Both the position numbers and the translations under genes were made by a program. From Chlorobiota bacterium (GTDB lineage: Bacteria; Bacteroidota; Bacteroidia; Bacteroidales; JAADGE01): a stretch of DNA of 42,455 nt. Shown in pieces: positions 1 to 8,732 of this stretch. The stretch spans positions 1 through 42,455 of the forward strand of contig JAADDR010000068.1 in the NCBI GenBank assembly GCA_013153865.1. Direction: 5' to 3'. The first letter of the stretch is position 1. Every line of letters starts with the position of its first letter. The notes under the pieces were generated by a model. The model had not been told where the DNA came from. It did not search any database and saw only the letters and a list, made by a program, of their open reading frames with translations.

Positions 1-2
1 AA

Positions 3-1115
3 TATCGATTCGGATTCTTTAAAAAAAATATTAACGGAGTTTTTTACGACAATATAAAAGCATATACCGACAGAATGAGCGGCATAACGGAAATTAATAC
101 CTTAAAATCTTTCAATAACTTTAATAAAATATGCTGCGATTTATATCTTGATTTATTTAAAGAAGTTGACGAAACCGTAAAAACCGAAAATATTATTATT
201 GTTCCCGACGAAGAAATTGCCTTTATATCTTTCGATGCTTTGCAGCCGGAATTTAAGCGGCAGAAAATTATAAATTATTCGGCTCCCGATTATCTTATTT
301 ATAAATATTGCTTTTCTTATGCTTATTCTTCTCCTTTATTGTTCGGAAGAAGCAAAAGAAAATTCGATACTTTCGTTTATGCTTTTGCTCCGGTTTATAA
401 CGACAGTATAAATAATCCTTTAAGGCAAAATTTCGGAAACCTTAAGCAAACACAAAACGAGATAAAATCCGTTCTCGGTTATTTTAACGGTAAAGCATAT
501 ACCGGTTCTTCGGCTCTCGAAGACAGTCTGAAAACAGTTTTCGGCAAATGCGGAATTATTCATATTGCCGGACATGCTTCTTACGAAGATACCGAAAGAG
601 AATTTTCTTTTTTGGCTTTTTCGGACAAACCCGGTATCTCACACGAAGACGGTTTGCTGTTTGCATATGAAATAGAATCGTTGAATATATGTTCGCCCAT
701 GGTGGTGCTGAGTGCATGCAATACCGGACGCGGGCGTTTATACAGCGGCGAAGGCGTTTACAGTTTAGCACGCAGTTTTCTTACAGCCGGCGTATTGTCC
801 GTTGTTTACAGTTTGTGGAATGTAAATGATAACTCGGCTTACGAAATAATGGCAAAATTCTATGAATATTTGTCGAAAGGAGAAATGAAAAATAAAGCTT
901 TAAGAGCGGCAAAACTGAATTATTTGAATACGGCAACTCCTATGGCGGCTGACCCGAGATATTGGAGCGGATATGTTATTTCCGGAGATATATCGCCTGT
1001 GGTAAAATCTTACGGAATAAAAATCGTACAAATTATTGCGGGTATAATATTTGTCTTTTCGGTTTTTGTGCTTTTATACGCTCTTAAAAGTTACGATAAA
1101 AATAATAAATCTTAG
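3..1115 (+). CDS. CHAT-domain protein with C-terminal membrane anchor (5' truncated by window edge)
   Basis: The frame is open to the left edge, so the first in-frame ATG (75) is probably internal and the N-terminal part lies outside the window. The visible part is a CHAT (caspase HetF-associated with TPRs) domain. The expected His/Cys dyad is present: HIAGHA with the His at 573-575, and SACNTG with the Cys at 717-719. A GEGVYSLARSF stretch follows, then SLWNVND, as is typical of CHAT. Near the end a hydrophobic helix (IIAGIIFVFSVFVLLYAL) and a short Lys-rich tail suggest membrane anchoring with the protease domain on the opposite side from the tail. Many Bacteroidota relatives carry TPR repeats before CHAT; that part cannot be seen here. 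The target is unknown. It converges on the LptF/G gene with only 8 bases between stops. Confidence 0.85.
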   Translation, partial: YRFGFFKKNINGVFYDNIKAYTDRMSGITEINTLKSFNNFNKICCDLYLDLFKEVDETVKTENIIIVPDEEIAFISFDALQPEFKRQKIINYSAPDYLIYKYCFSYAYSSPLLFGRSKRKFDTFVYAFAPVYNDSINNPLRQNFGNLKQTQNEIKSVLGYFNGKAYTGSSALEDSLKTVFGKCGIIHIAGHASYEDTEREFSFLAFSDKPGISHEDGLLFAYEIESLNICSPMVVLSACNTGRGRLYSGEGVYSLARSFLTAGVLSVVYSLWNVNDNSAYEIMAKFYEYLSKGEMKNKALRAAKLNYLNTATPMAADPRYWSGYVISGDISPVVKSYGIKIVQIIAGIIFVFSVFVLLYALKSYDKNNKS

Positions 1116-1123
1116 TTCTTAGT

Positions 1124-2203
1124 CTATTTCGGAGCAATACGATACAAAAATATCGCTATAACGGCAAAAATCATATTGGGAATCCATGCGGCTATAACAG
1201 GCGAAAAACCGCCTTTGATAGAGAACTGTGCGGCAATTTGCATAAAAAAGATATACGTAAAACTTAAAACTACGCCTATACCCAGTTTTAAGCCGGTTCC
1301 TCCTTTGCTGCTTCTCGATGCCAGAGAAACTCCTATAATTGTTAGAATAAACGTCGAAAAAGGAAATGCCGTTCTTTGCTGTTTTTCTATAATGTATGTA
1401 TTGATGTTGGATTCTCCTCTGAGGCGTTTTTCCGCAATATAATCGTTGAGTTCAAAATAATTCATTGTGGATTTTTCGTTATCGCGCCTTTTAAAATCGG
1501 CGGGAGTAATATTTAAAGTCGTATCTGTTTGTTTGCCTTTGGTAATAATATCTCTGCTTTTTCCCAACTTTCTTATATAGTAATTAAAAATAGTCCATTT
1601 ATTTTTTGTGCTGTCCCAAACAACTTTCTGAGCCGTCAGTTTTGATAATAATTGTTTGCCTTTAAAATGTTCTATGGAGAATTTATTACCGGTATTCGAC
1701 AAGGTATTGAAATTTTCCATGTAAATAAAAACTCCCGGGCTTATTTGTTTATGTATATTGTGGTCGCGATTGTAAAATTTACCTTTTATGTAAGTGTTTT
1801 CGAATTTAAGTCTTACTTTATTTGCCGGAGGTATAATGAAATTTCCCAGAAAAAAAGATGATACGGCAAGAATAAGTGCCGAAATAAAATAAGGATACAT
1901 TAATCTTCGAAAACTTATTCCGGAACCTAATATGGCTATTATTTCAGATTGCCCGGCCATTTTGGAAGTAAAAAATACAACGGAAATAAAAACAAATAAA
2001 AACAAAAACAGATTAGTGTAATAAGGGATGAAATTCAGATAATAATCAAAAATAATTTCTTTCAGCGGAACTTGTTTTTCTATAAACGAGTCTATTTTTT
2101 CGGACAAGTCTATTACTATGGCTAAACTTATTATTAAAATAATGGAAAATACAAAAGTTCCGAGAAATTTTTTAATTATATAAAGGTCGAGTTTCTTAAA
2201 CAT
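1124..2203 (-). CDS. LptF/LptG (YjgP/YjgQ) family lipopolysaccharide export permease
   Basis: A 359-residue protein with the layout of LptF/LptG: an N-terminal helix after the basic start LDLYIIKKFL, two further helices, a periplasmic beta-jellyroll-like region (about residues 130-265), and three C-terminal helices. The segment MAGQSEIIAILGSGIS (about residues 83-98) corresponds to the coupling region that contacts the LptB ATPase and is diagnostic of the family. In the Lpt system these permeases form the inner-membrane LptB2FG transporter that extracts lipopolysaccharide. Which of F or G it represents cannot be decided from sequence alone. It lies downstream of EF-G2 on the same strand but is separated from it by a strong terminator, so it is probably transcribed on its own. 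Confidence 0.88.
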   Translation of the reverse strand: MFKKLDLYIIKKFLGTFVFSIILIISLAIVIDLSEKIDSFIEKQVPLKEIIFDYYLNFIPYYTNLFLFLFVFISVVFFTSKMAGQSEIIAILGSGISFRRLMYPYFISALILAVSSFFLGNFIIPPANKVRLKFENTYIKGKFYNRDHNIHKQISPGVFIYMENFNTLSNTGNKFSIEHFKGKQLLSKLTAQKVVWDSTKNKWTIFNYYIRKLGKSRDIITKGKQTDTTLNITPADFKRRDNEKSTMNYFELNDYIAEKRLRGESNINTYIIEKQQRTAFPFSTFILTIIGVSLASRSSKGGTGLKLGIGVVLSFTYIFFMQIAAQFSIKGGFSPVIAAWIPNMIFAVIAIFLYRIAPK

Positions 2204-2315
2204 TTTAGTTTCTCTTTCCGGTTAAAACAGGTTTTCGGTTGTATAAATTGTGTTTGTAACGGTTTTTCGGAGATTATTTTTCCGTAAAAATATTTATTTT
2301 AAGCAAAGTAAAAAA

Positions 2316-2344
2316 ATAAAAGCACCCCGAGAGAGTGCTTTTAT
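2316..2344 (-). terminator. Rho-independent terminator of the EF-G2 gene
   Basis: A perfect 10-bp inverted repeat, ATAAAAGCAC / GTGCTTTTAT, surrounds a 9-base loop. On the minus strand it is followed by a T-rich run (the A-run at 2310-2316 on the plus strand). It begins 24 bases after the EF-G2 stop and separates that gene from the LptF/G gene. Confidence 0.85.
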
Positions 2345-2368
2345 ATGTTTTTATGCCGAAAATTATTT

Positions 2369-4528
2369 TTAATTGTCTTCTTCTTCTTCGGCTTCGTGAG
2401 CTTTTATTAATTCGGTCTGAATATCGCCCGGAACAGGTGCATATTCGGCAAATTCCATTTCAAATGTGGCGCGTCCTCCGGATATTGAGCTTAAAGCCGT
2501 GGCATATTTGGTAATTTCGGCTAAAGGTACTTTAGCTTTTATTACTTCAAATCCTTTTGCGCTGTTCATTCCCATTATAATGGCTCTTCTGCCTTGCAGG
2601 TCGCTCATTACGTCTCCCATGTTTTCGGACGGGACGGTAACCTCCAAATCATAGATAGGTTCTAATATCTTGGGTCCGGCTTTCTTAAATGCATCCGAAA
2701 ATGCTTTTGAACCTGCTATTTTAAACGAAATCTCGTTTGAATCTACATCATGCATCTTACCGTCGTAAACCATTACTCTTATGTCTCTGGCATAACTTCC
2801 GGTAAGAGGACCGTTCTCCATTTTTTCCATTAATCCTTTAATAATAGCGGGCATATAATTTTTATCGATTACTCCGCCTACTATACAATTGTAGAATACA
2901 AGTTTGCCGCCCCATTTAAGATCAATTTCATCTTTATCTCTTACGGTTACCGTATATTCTTTACCGTTTATTTTATAAGTTGAAGGTTCGCTTTTGCCTT
3001 CTTCATAAGGTTCTATAATCATATGAACTTCTCCGAACTGACCTGCTCCGCCGGATTGCTTTTTATGTCTGTAATCTGCTTGTGCGGCTTTGGTAATGGT
3101 TTCCCTGTAAGGAATTTTCGGTGCAAGAAATTCGGTTTTTATTTTAAAAATGTTATCTAAATGCCATTTTAACGTATTCAGATGATGATCTCCCTGACCG
3201 TGAATAATTAATTGTTTTAATTCTTTCGAATATTCGAGAATGTAAGTGGGGTCTTCATCTCTCATGCGATGTAAATATTCTCCCAATTTTTCTTCGTCCG
3301 ATTCGCTTAATGCCCTGATTGCTTTTCTGAATTTAGGATTAGGATAATCAATATCTTTGAATTTGTAATTACATCCTTTTTCGTTCAAAGTGTCTCCGTT
3401 TCCGGTATTTTTCAATTTTACGGTTGCACCTATGTCGCCGGCAATTATCGATGTTAAATTTTCTCTGTTCTTACCGTTAACCGCAAAAATTTGAGAAATA
3501 CGTTCTTTGTTTTGGTTGCTTTGATTAATTAAATCATCGCTCTCGTTAATCTCTCCGGACATTACTTTAAAATATAAAACTTCGCCCAAATGTTCTTCAA
3601 CACTCGTTTTAAAAACAAAAATAGATTTCGGACCGGATGCATCGGGTTTTACTTCTGTACCGTCAACGGTAACGGCTGCCGGCATATCTGCCGGAGAAGG
3701 TAAAGCATTTTTTATAAAATCCAATAACCTGCGTGTACCCATATTAGGTTTTGCGGCGGTACATAAAACCGGAAACATTCCGCGATTTAAAATACCTTTT
3801 AATATGCCGTCTCTCATTTCATCTTCGGTCAATGTTTCGTTTTCGAAAAAAGTTTCCATTAACGATTCGTCATTCTCTGCGGCCGATTCTATCAATGCAG
3901 TTCTTAATTCTTCGGCTTTATCGGCTTCTTCTGCAGGTATATCCGTAACTTCCGGATTACTTCCGTCGGCAGACCATTTATACATTTTATAAGTTATAAG
4001 ATCTATTATGGCATTAAAATCAGGTCCCTGATTTACCGGATACTGAACAATTGTTACATTGTTTGAAAATTGCTCTTTTGCTTGTTCTATGGTTTTCTCG
4101 AAGTTGGTTTTGTCGTGATTTAAGTGGTTCGCTATTATAATAACCGGTTTGTTAAATTTTTCGGTTAATCTCCAATGTATCTCAGAACCTACTTCTACTC
4201 CGTTTTGTGTATTCAATACCAATAACGTTGTGTCCGCAGTTGCTATTGAAGATACGGCACCGCCTATAAAATCAAGAGCTCCCGGAGCATCTAATATATT
4301 AATTTTTATATTTTCCCATTCGGTATGCAATACCGAAGAAAAAACAGAACCTTCCTGTTCGTGTTCTACGGGGCGATAATCTGATAATGTTGTTTTTGCA
4401 TCAATGCTGCCTCTTCTTTGAATTTTTTTGCCTTCAAAAGCCATGTTCTCGGCTAAGGTCGTTTTTCCGCTGCCGGCATTTCCGGCTAAAGCAATATTTC
4501 TGATATCATTCGTCTTATAAACTTTCAT
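2369..4528 (-). CDS. fusA2: Elongation factor G paralogue (EF-G2 type) with degenerate G domain
   Basis: A 719-residue full-length EF-G homologue with G domain, domain II, and domains III-V. The P-loop GNAGSGKT (16-23) is intact. The switch II motif DTPGH reads DAPGA (80-84), so the catalytic His is Ala. NKxD reads NHLN (134-137). The RGITI switch I motif is replaced by a QEGSVFSS-like stretch. In contrast, the domain IV tip is canonical: QSGGAGQFG (491-499) and MHDVDSNE (592-599). Relative to the other EF-G here, domain IV has roughly 25 extra residues (about 508-540), and the C-terminus is acidic. This architecture matches the Bacteroidota EF-G2 group. From memory, its Bacteroides thetaiotaomicron member was reported to support translocation without GTPase activity. 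It is transcribed divergently from the str operon from its own promoter. Family assignment is secure; loss of GTP hydrolysis here is inferred. Confidence 0.93.
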   Translation of the reverse strand: MKVYKTNDIRNIALAGNAGSGKTTLAENMAFEGKKIQRRGSIDAKTTLSDYRPVEHEQEGSVFSSVLHTEWENIKINILDAPGALDFIGGAVSSIATADTTLLVLNTQNGVEVGSEIHWRLTEKFNKPVIIIANHLNHDKTNFEKTIEQAKEQFSNNVTIVQYPVNQGPDFNAIIDLITYKMYKWSADGSNPEVTDIPAEEADKAEELRTALIESAAENDESLMETFFENETLTEDEMRDGILKGILNRGMFPVLCTAAKPNMGTRRLLDFIKNALPSPADMPAAVTVDGTEVKPDASGPKSIFVFKTSVEEHLGEVLYFKVMSGEINESDDLINQSNQNKERISQIFAVNGKNRENLTSIIAGDIGATVKLKNTGNGDTLNEKGCNYKFKDIDYPNPKFRKAIRALSESDEEKLGEYLHRMRDEDPTYILEYSKELKQLIIHGQGDHHLNTLKWHLDNIFKIKTEFLAPKIPYRETITKAAQADYRHKKQSGGAGQFGEVHMIIEPYEEGKSEPSTYKINGKEYTVTVRDKDEIDLKWGGKLVFYNCIVGGVIDKNYMPAIIKGLMEKMENGPLTGSYARDIRVMVYDGKMHDVDSNEISFKIAGSKAFSDAFKKAGPKILEPIYDLEVTVPSENMGDVMSDLQGRRAIIMGMNSAKGFEVIKAKVPLAEITKYATALSSISGGRATFEMEFAEYAPVPGDIQTELIKAHEAEEEEDN

Positions 4529-4595
4529 CGGACTTTTTATTAATTAATTTAAAATTTAGTATGAATTTATTGTATTTTATTTTATTAAATGCGGA

Positions 4596-4625
4596 CAAAA
4601 ATAATAAAAAAATAATAATATTCAA
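4596..4625 (-). promoter_or_regulatory. Promoter of the EF-G2 gene (Bacteroidota type)
   Basis: Read on the minus strand this is a -33 element GTTG (3 of 4 bases of TTTG), a 19-base spacer, and the -7 box TATTTTTG, which matches TAnnTTTG. Transcription would begin near 4589 and leave an untranslated leader of about 60 bases before the ATG at 4528. Confidence 0.7.
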
Positions 4626-4712
4626 CTTTGTATTTGTTTAATCTTGTTTTGCATATATAAAACGGTAAATTTATAAAAAAAAGAATTTGCATGAATTTAA
4701 TTTAAAAAAACT

Positions 4713-4743
4713 GTTGCATTGAAAAAAAATAATTTTACCTTTG
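4713..4743 (+). promoter_or_regulatory. Promoter of the rpsL-rplQ superoperon (Bacteroidota type)
   Basis: A -33 element GTTG at 4713-4716, a 19-base spacer and the -7 box TACCTTTG (4736-4743) fit the Bacteroidota sigma factor pattern. The expected start is near 4750, giving a leader of about 20 bases before rpsL. It is the only convincing promoter found for the whole ribosomal run. It lies back to back with the EF-G2 promoter, with about 90 bases between the two -33 elements. Confidence 0.8.
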
Positions 4744-4770
4744 CAGCCCAAATTTAAAAATTAGTCAGAA

Positions 4771-5145
4771 ATGCCTACAATTCAACAATTAATAAGAAAA
4801 GGGAGAAAACACGTAAAAGGAAAAAGTAAATCTCCGGCTTTAAATTCCAGCCCTCAAAAAAGAGGAGTTTGCGTAAGAGTTTATACAACAACGCCCAAAA
4901 AACCTAATTCCGCAATGCGTAAAGTTGCAAGGGTTCGTTTAACAAACGGCAAAGAAGTAAACGCTTACATACCCGGAGAAGGACACAATTTGCAGGAGCA
5001 CTCTATTGTTCTGGTAAGAGGCGGAAGAGTAAAAGATTTACCGGGTGTAAGATACCATGTTATACGAGGAACTCTCGATACTCAGGGAGTAGAAGACAGA
5101 ACCCAAAGACGTTCTAAATACGGTACTAAAAAACCTAAAAAATAA
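4771..5145 (+). CDS. rpsL: 30S ribosomal protein S12
   Basis: S12 sits at the decoding centre of the small subunit and monitors codon-anticodon pairing. The 124-residue protein begins [11 protein letters not shown] and keeps the two conserved loops [13 protein letters not shown] and [13 protein letters not shown]. The lysines linked to streptomycin resistance when mutated are both wild type (in PKKPNSA and RVKDLPG). The Asp in KDLPG is the residue that RimO methylthiolates in other bacteria. It is the first gene of the superoperon, 27 bases after the -7 box, with rpsG 21 bases downstream. Confidence 0.98.
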   Translation: MPTIQQLIRKGRKHVKGKSKSPALNSSPQKRGVCVRVYTTTPKKPNSAMRKVARVRLTNGKEVNAYIPGEGHNLQEHSIVLVRGGRVKDLPGVRYHVIRGTLDTQGVEDRTQRRSKYGTKKPKK

Positions 5146-5166
5146 TAATATTATATAATTTATAAT

Positions 5167-5643
5167 ATGAGAAATCAAAAGAAAAGAAAATTCGGAATTC
5201 AAGCTGATCCTAAATTTAATGACAAAATGGTAACTCAGTTTGTCAATAATTTAATGCTGGACGGTAAAAAAAATATTTCTTATAATATTTTTTACTCGGC
5301 TCTTGATATTATTGCCGAAAAAGCCAAAAATATTGAAGGAACTCCGCTTGAAATCTGGAAAAAAGCTATAGAAAACGTAACCCCTCAAGTTGAAGTTAAA
5401 AGTCGCAGGGTAGGAGGTGCAACTTTTCAAGTGCCTACGGAAATTAATGCCGGAAGAAAAATGTCTATAAGCATGAAGAACATGATTAAATACGCTCGTG
5501 CAAGAAGAGGCAAATCAATGGCTGAAAAATTAGCTGCCGAAATTCTTGATGCTTATAACGAAGAAGGAGGAGCATATAAACGTAAAGAAGAAACTCACAG
5601 AATGGCTGAAGCAAATAAAGCATTTGCACATTTCAGATTCTAA
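5167..5643 (+). CDS. rpsG: 30S ribosomal protein S7
   Basis: S7 nucleates folding of the 16S rRNA 3' major domain and lines the E site of the head. The 158 residues have the family length and motifs: [11 protein letters not shown], the beta-hairpin stretch [16 protein letters not shown], and [16 protein letters not shown]. It lies between rpsL and fusA, as in the classic str operon, with fusA starting 8 bases after its stop. No Shine-Dalgarno is visible; the AT-rich spacer is typical of this phylum. Confidence 0.98.
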   Translation: MRNQKKRKFGIQADPKFNDKMVTQFVNNLMLDGKKNISYNIFYSALDIIAEKAKNIEGTPLEIWKKAIENVTPQVEVKSRRVGGATFQVPTEINAGRKMSISMKNMIKYARARRGKSMAEKLAAEILDAYNEEGGAYKRKEETHRMAEANKAFAHFRF

Positions 5644-5651
5644 ATAAAACT

Positions 5652-7763
5652 ATGGCGGAAGATTTAAAATATACGCGAAATATAGGAATCATGGCTCACA
5701 TTGATGCCGGTAAAACTACAACTACCGAAAGGATATTGTATTACACCGGTGTAAATTATAAAATAGGTGAAGTGCATGACGGACTTGCTACCATGGATTG
5801 GATGGAACAGGAGCAAGAGCGCGGTATTACAATAACTTCTGCTGCCACTACGACCTATTGGAAACATAAAGGAAATACATATAAAATTAATATAATTGAT
5901 ACTCCCGGACATGTCGATTTCACTGTTGAAGTTGAACGTTCCTTGAGAGTTTTGGACGGCGCTGTTGCCGTTTTTTGTGCCGTAGGCGGAGTAGAACCTC
6001 AATCCGAAACGGTGTGGAGGCAAGCCGATAAATACAATGTCCCGGTAATAGCTTTTGTAAATAAGATGGACAGACCGGGAGCCGATTTTTTCGGAGTCGT
6101 AGAACAAATTAAAGAAAAACTCGGTGCTAATGCCGTTCCCTTTCAAATACCGGTTGGTTCCGAAGAAAATTTTAAAGGCGTAATTGATTTAATCGAAAGA
6201 AAAACATTTATTTGGGATGATGATGACCAATACGGAGTTAATTACAGAACCGAACCTGTAAGCGACGAATACAAAAATACCGTAGAAGAATGGAGAGAAA
6301 TATTAATTGAAAGTGTCATCGAACATAATGACGAAATGATGGAAAGATTCTTCGAAGATCGTGAAAGTATAAGTATCGAAGAATTTAAAGAAGTTGCAAG
6401 AGAAGCAGTTCTTGAACGCAACGTTATTCCCGTAATTTGCGGTTCGGCATTCAAAAACAAAGGAATTCAAATGTTATTGGATGCAGTTATAGACTATTTG
6501 CCGAGTCCTTCAGATATACCCCCGGTAAAGGGAATTAACCCTAAAAATAATAAAGAAGATTTAAGACATGCAGACAAAAACGAACCCTTATCTGCACTTG
6601 TTTTTAAAATAACGGCTGATAAGTTTGTAGGTAAATTGGCATACATAAGAGTATATTCCGGAGTATTAAAAGCTAAAGCCCAAGTATTTAATCCCAGAAC
6701 AAAAAAACGTGAACGCTTGATGAATTTATATCGCATGCATGCAAATAAGCAAACAGCGGTAGACGAAGTAGAAGCCGGAGATATTTGTGCGGTAAGCGGA
6801 TTTAAAGACATAAAAACCGGAGATACATTAACAGCCGAAAACAAACAAATAATACTTGAAAATATAAATTTTCCCGATCCTGTTATAGGAGTTGTTATAG
6901 AACCTAAATCTCAAAAAGATATAGATAAACTCGAAAATGCTTTACAGATTCTCTCTGAAGAAGACCCTACCTTTAAAGTTAAAACAGATAAAAATACCGG
7001 ACAAAGAATAATTTCCGGAATGGGAGAATTGCATTTAGAAATTATAACCGATCGTTTAGAAAGAGAATTTAATGTCCGATGCAATAAAGGTAAACCCCAA
7101 GTTTCATATCGCGAAACTCTTACTTCCGAAGTTCTGCATCACGAAATCTTCGATAAAGATGCTTCAGGTAAAGGAAAATTTGCGGATATTACCGTTAAAA
7201 TAGGACCATATAAAACAGATAACTCCGAAGAAAAATTCAAATTCGTAAATAAACTTGCTGACGGAATGCTGCCTGCAGGTTTTGTTGCGGCAGTCGAAAA
7301 AGGATTCAGAGAAGCAATGAATAACGGTCCTTTAGCCGGCTATCCTTTAGATAATCTCTATGTCGAATTAGTTAATGCCGCATACAAACAAGACGAATCC
7401 GACGAATTATCATTCGAAATAGCAGCGAGGCAGGCATACAGAAAAGCTGCACCCGAAGCAAACCCGATACTTCTTGAACCCGTTATGAATGTCGAAATAT
7501 TAACACCGGGAGAATATCTCGGAGATATAATATCGGATTTAAACAAAAGACGGGCTAAAATAAGCGGAACATCGGAAAGAGCCAATATGCAGGTAATAGA
7601 TGCAGTAGTACCCTTATCGGAAATGTTCGGATATGTTACGGTATTAAGAACATTAAGTTCGGGAAGAGCATCTTCGACTATGGAATTTTCACATTACGGA
7701 AAAGTTGACGAAAAAATATCAAATGAAATTATTGCAAGATTAACAGGTAAAATTTTTGCTTAA
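5652..7763 (+). CDS. fusA: Elongation factor G (main copy, str operon) with altered domain IV tip
   Basis: The 703-residue translational GTPase that drives tRNA-mRNA translocation and, with RRF, ribosome recycling. The G domain is fully canonical: AHIDAGKT (15-22), RGITI (57-61), DTPGH with His87 (83-87) and NKMD (137-140). Domains III-V follow with [14 protein letters not shown] and GRASSTMEF. Domain IV is unusual. The loop that reads QSGGRGQYG in Escherichia coli reads ASGKGKFA (504-511), one residue shorter and with Ala for the conserved Gln. The second tip loop, SYHDVDSSE in E. coli, reads AYKQDESDE (577-585), with Lys579 at the position of the conserved His583. It is followed directly by rpsJ, with no tuf gene between, as is usual in Bacteroidota. 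Confidence 0.97.
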   Translation: MAEDLKYTRNIGIMAHIDAGKTTTTERILYYTGVNYKIGEVHDGLATMDWMEQEQERGITITSAATTTYWKHKGNTYKINIIDTPGHVDFTVEVERSLRVLDGAVAVFCAVGGVEPQSETVWRQADKYNVPVIAFVNKMDRPGADFFGVVEQIKEKLGANAVPFQIPVGSEENFKGVIDLIERKTFIWDDDDQYGVNYRTEPVSDEYKNTVEEWREILIESVIEHNDEMMERFFEDRESISIEEFKEVAREAVLERNVIPVICGSAFKNKGIQMLLDAVIDYLPSPSDIPPVKGINPKNNKEDLRHADKNEPLSALVFKITADKFVGKLAYIRVYSGVLKAKAQVFNPRTKKRERLMNLYRMHANKQTAVDEVEAGDICAVSGFKDIKTGDTLTAENKQIILENINFPDPVIGVVIEPKSQKDIDKLENALQILSEEDPTFKVKTDKNTGQRIISGMGELHLEIITDRLEREFNVRCNKGKPQVSYRETLTSEVLHHEIFDKDASGKGKFADITVKIGPYKTDNSEEKFKFVNKLADGMLPAGFVAAVEKGFREAMNNGPLAGYPLDNLYVELVNAAYKQDESDELSFEIAARQAYRKAAPEANPILLEPVMNVEILTPGEYLGDIISDLNKRRAKISGTSERANMQVIDAVVPLSEMFGYVTVLRTLSSGRASSTMEFSHYGKVDEKISNEIIARLTGKIFA

Positions 7764-7774
7764 ATTATATATAA

Positions 7775-8080
7775 ATGGCACAAAAAATCAGAATAAAATT
7801 AAAATCTTATGATCACAATTTGGTTGATAATTCAGCCGAAAAGATTGTAAAAACAGTAAAAACTACGGGAGCAGTAGTAAGCGGTCCTATACCCTTACCG
7901 ACACAAAAACGAGTTTTTACAGTATTGCGTTCAACCTTTGTAAATAAAAAATCAAGAGAGCAATTTCAACTCTCTTCTTTTAAAAGGTTAATCGACATTT
8001 ACAGTTCAAACTCAAAAACCGTAGATGCACTGATGAAATTAGAACTTCCGAGCGGAGTTGATGTAGAAATTAAAGTTTGA
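7775..8080 (+). CDS. rpsJ: 30S ribosomal protein S10
   Basis: S10 is a head protein of the small subunit and, as NusE, also joins transcription antitermination complexes with NusB. The 101 residues have the family length, and the internal signatures [19 protein letters not shown] and [17 protein letters not shown] are clear. It opens the S10-type section of the operon, 11 bases after fusA. The 31-base spacer to rplC is among the longer ones in this run. Confidence 0.97.
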   Translation: MAQKIRIKLKSYDHNLVDNSAEKIVKTVKTTGAVVSGPIPLPTQKRVFTVLRSTFVNKKSREQFQLSSFKRLIDIYSSNSKTVDALMKLELPSGVDVEIKV

Positions 8081-8111
8081 TTTTAATACTAACAGGTAAA
8101 AGACTGGAAAA

Positions 8112-8732
8112 ATGGCCGGATTAATTGGAAAAAAAATCGGAATGACATCCGTTTTCAGTGCCGAGGGAAAAAACATTCCATGCACTGTTTTAGAAGCCGG
8201 ACCTTGCGTTGTTACACAAATTAAAACCCTTGACAACGACGGGTACGAAGCCGTACAACTTGCGTACGACGACAAAAAAGAAAAAAGAACTAATAAAGCT
8301 CAAAAAGGACACTTTAAAAAAGCCGGAACATCCCCGAAAAGAAAATTAGTAGAATTTTCTCCCGAAGAAGGCGTTGACTACAAACCCGGAGACATAATTA
8401 CCGTTGACACTTTTAAAGACAATAATTGGGTAGATGTAACCGGATACTCTAAAGGTAAAGGGTTTCAAGGCGTTGTAAAAAGATACAACTTCAGAGGCGT
8501 AAATGATGCAACTCACGGACAACACAACAGACTGAGAGCACCGGGTTCGCTCGGAGCATCCTCTTATCCTTCCAGAGTCTTTAAAGGAATGCGTATGGCG
8601 GGAAGAACCGGAAATGCAAGAGTGAAAATCTTAAACTTGAAGGTTATAAAAATTATTCCCGAAAATAATCTTATTATAGTAAAAGGATCCGTTCCGGGTC
8701 CCAAAGGTTCATATATCTTAATCGAGAAATAA
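8112..8732 (+). CDS. rplC: 50S ribosomal protein L3
   Basis: L3 is a primary 23S rRNA binder whose extension reaches toward the peptidyl transferase centre. The 206-residue protein starts [15 protein letters not shown] and carries the extension loop [32 protein letters not shown] (positions about 136-168). The Gln in THGQHN is the residue methylated by PrmB in enterobacteria. The stop TAA overlaps the ATG of rplD by one base, so the two are probably translationally coupled. Confidence 0.97.
   Translation: MAGLIGKKIGMTSVFSAEGKNIPCTVLEAGPCVVTQIKTLDNDGYEAVQLAYDDKKEKRTNKAQKGHFKKAGTSPKRKLVEFSPEEGVDYKPGDIITVDTFKDNNWVDVTGYSKGKGFQGVVKRYNFRGVNDATHGQHNRLRAPGSLGASSYPSRVFKGMRMAGRTGNARVKILNLKVIKIIPENNLIIVKGSVPGPKGSYILIEK

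Noticed and set aside
2369-4528. EF-G2 motif losses considered as sequencing errors or a decaying pseudogene
   Set aside because: The reading frame is full length, domains II-V are well conserved, a good promoter and terminator flank it, and several separate motifs are changed coherently, as in related paralogues.
5664-6146. 160-residue open frame antisense to fusA
   Set aside because: It lies fully inside a highly conserved gene, shows no domain pattern and follows from the codon composition of the other strand.
7764-7774. Missing tuf gene after fusA considered as a deletion
   Set aside because: In Bacteroidota fusA is normally followed directly by rpsJ, so this is the usual order.
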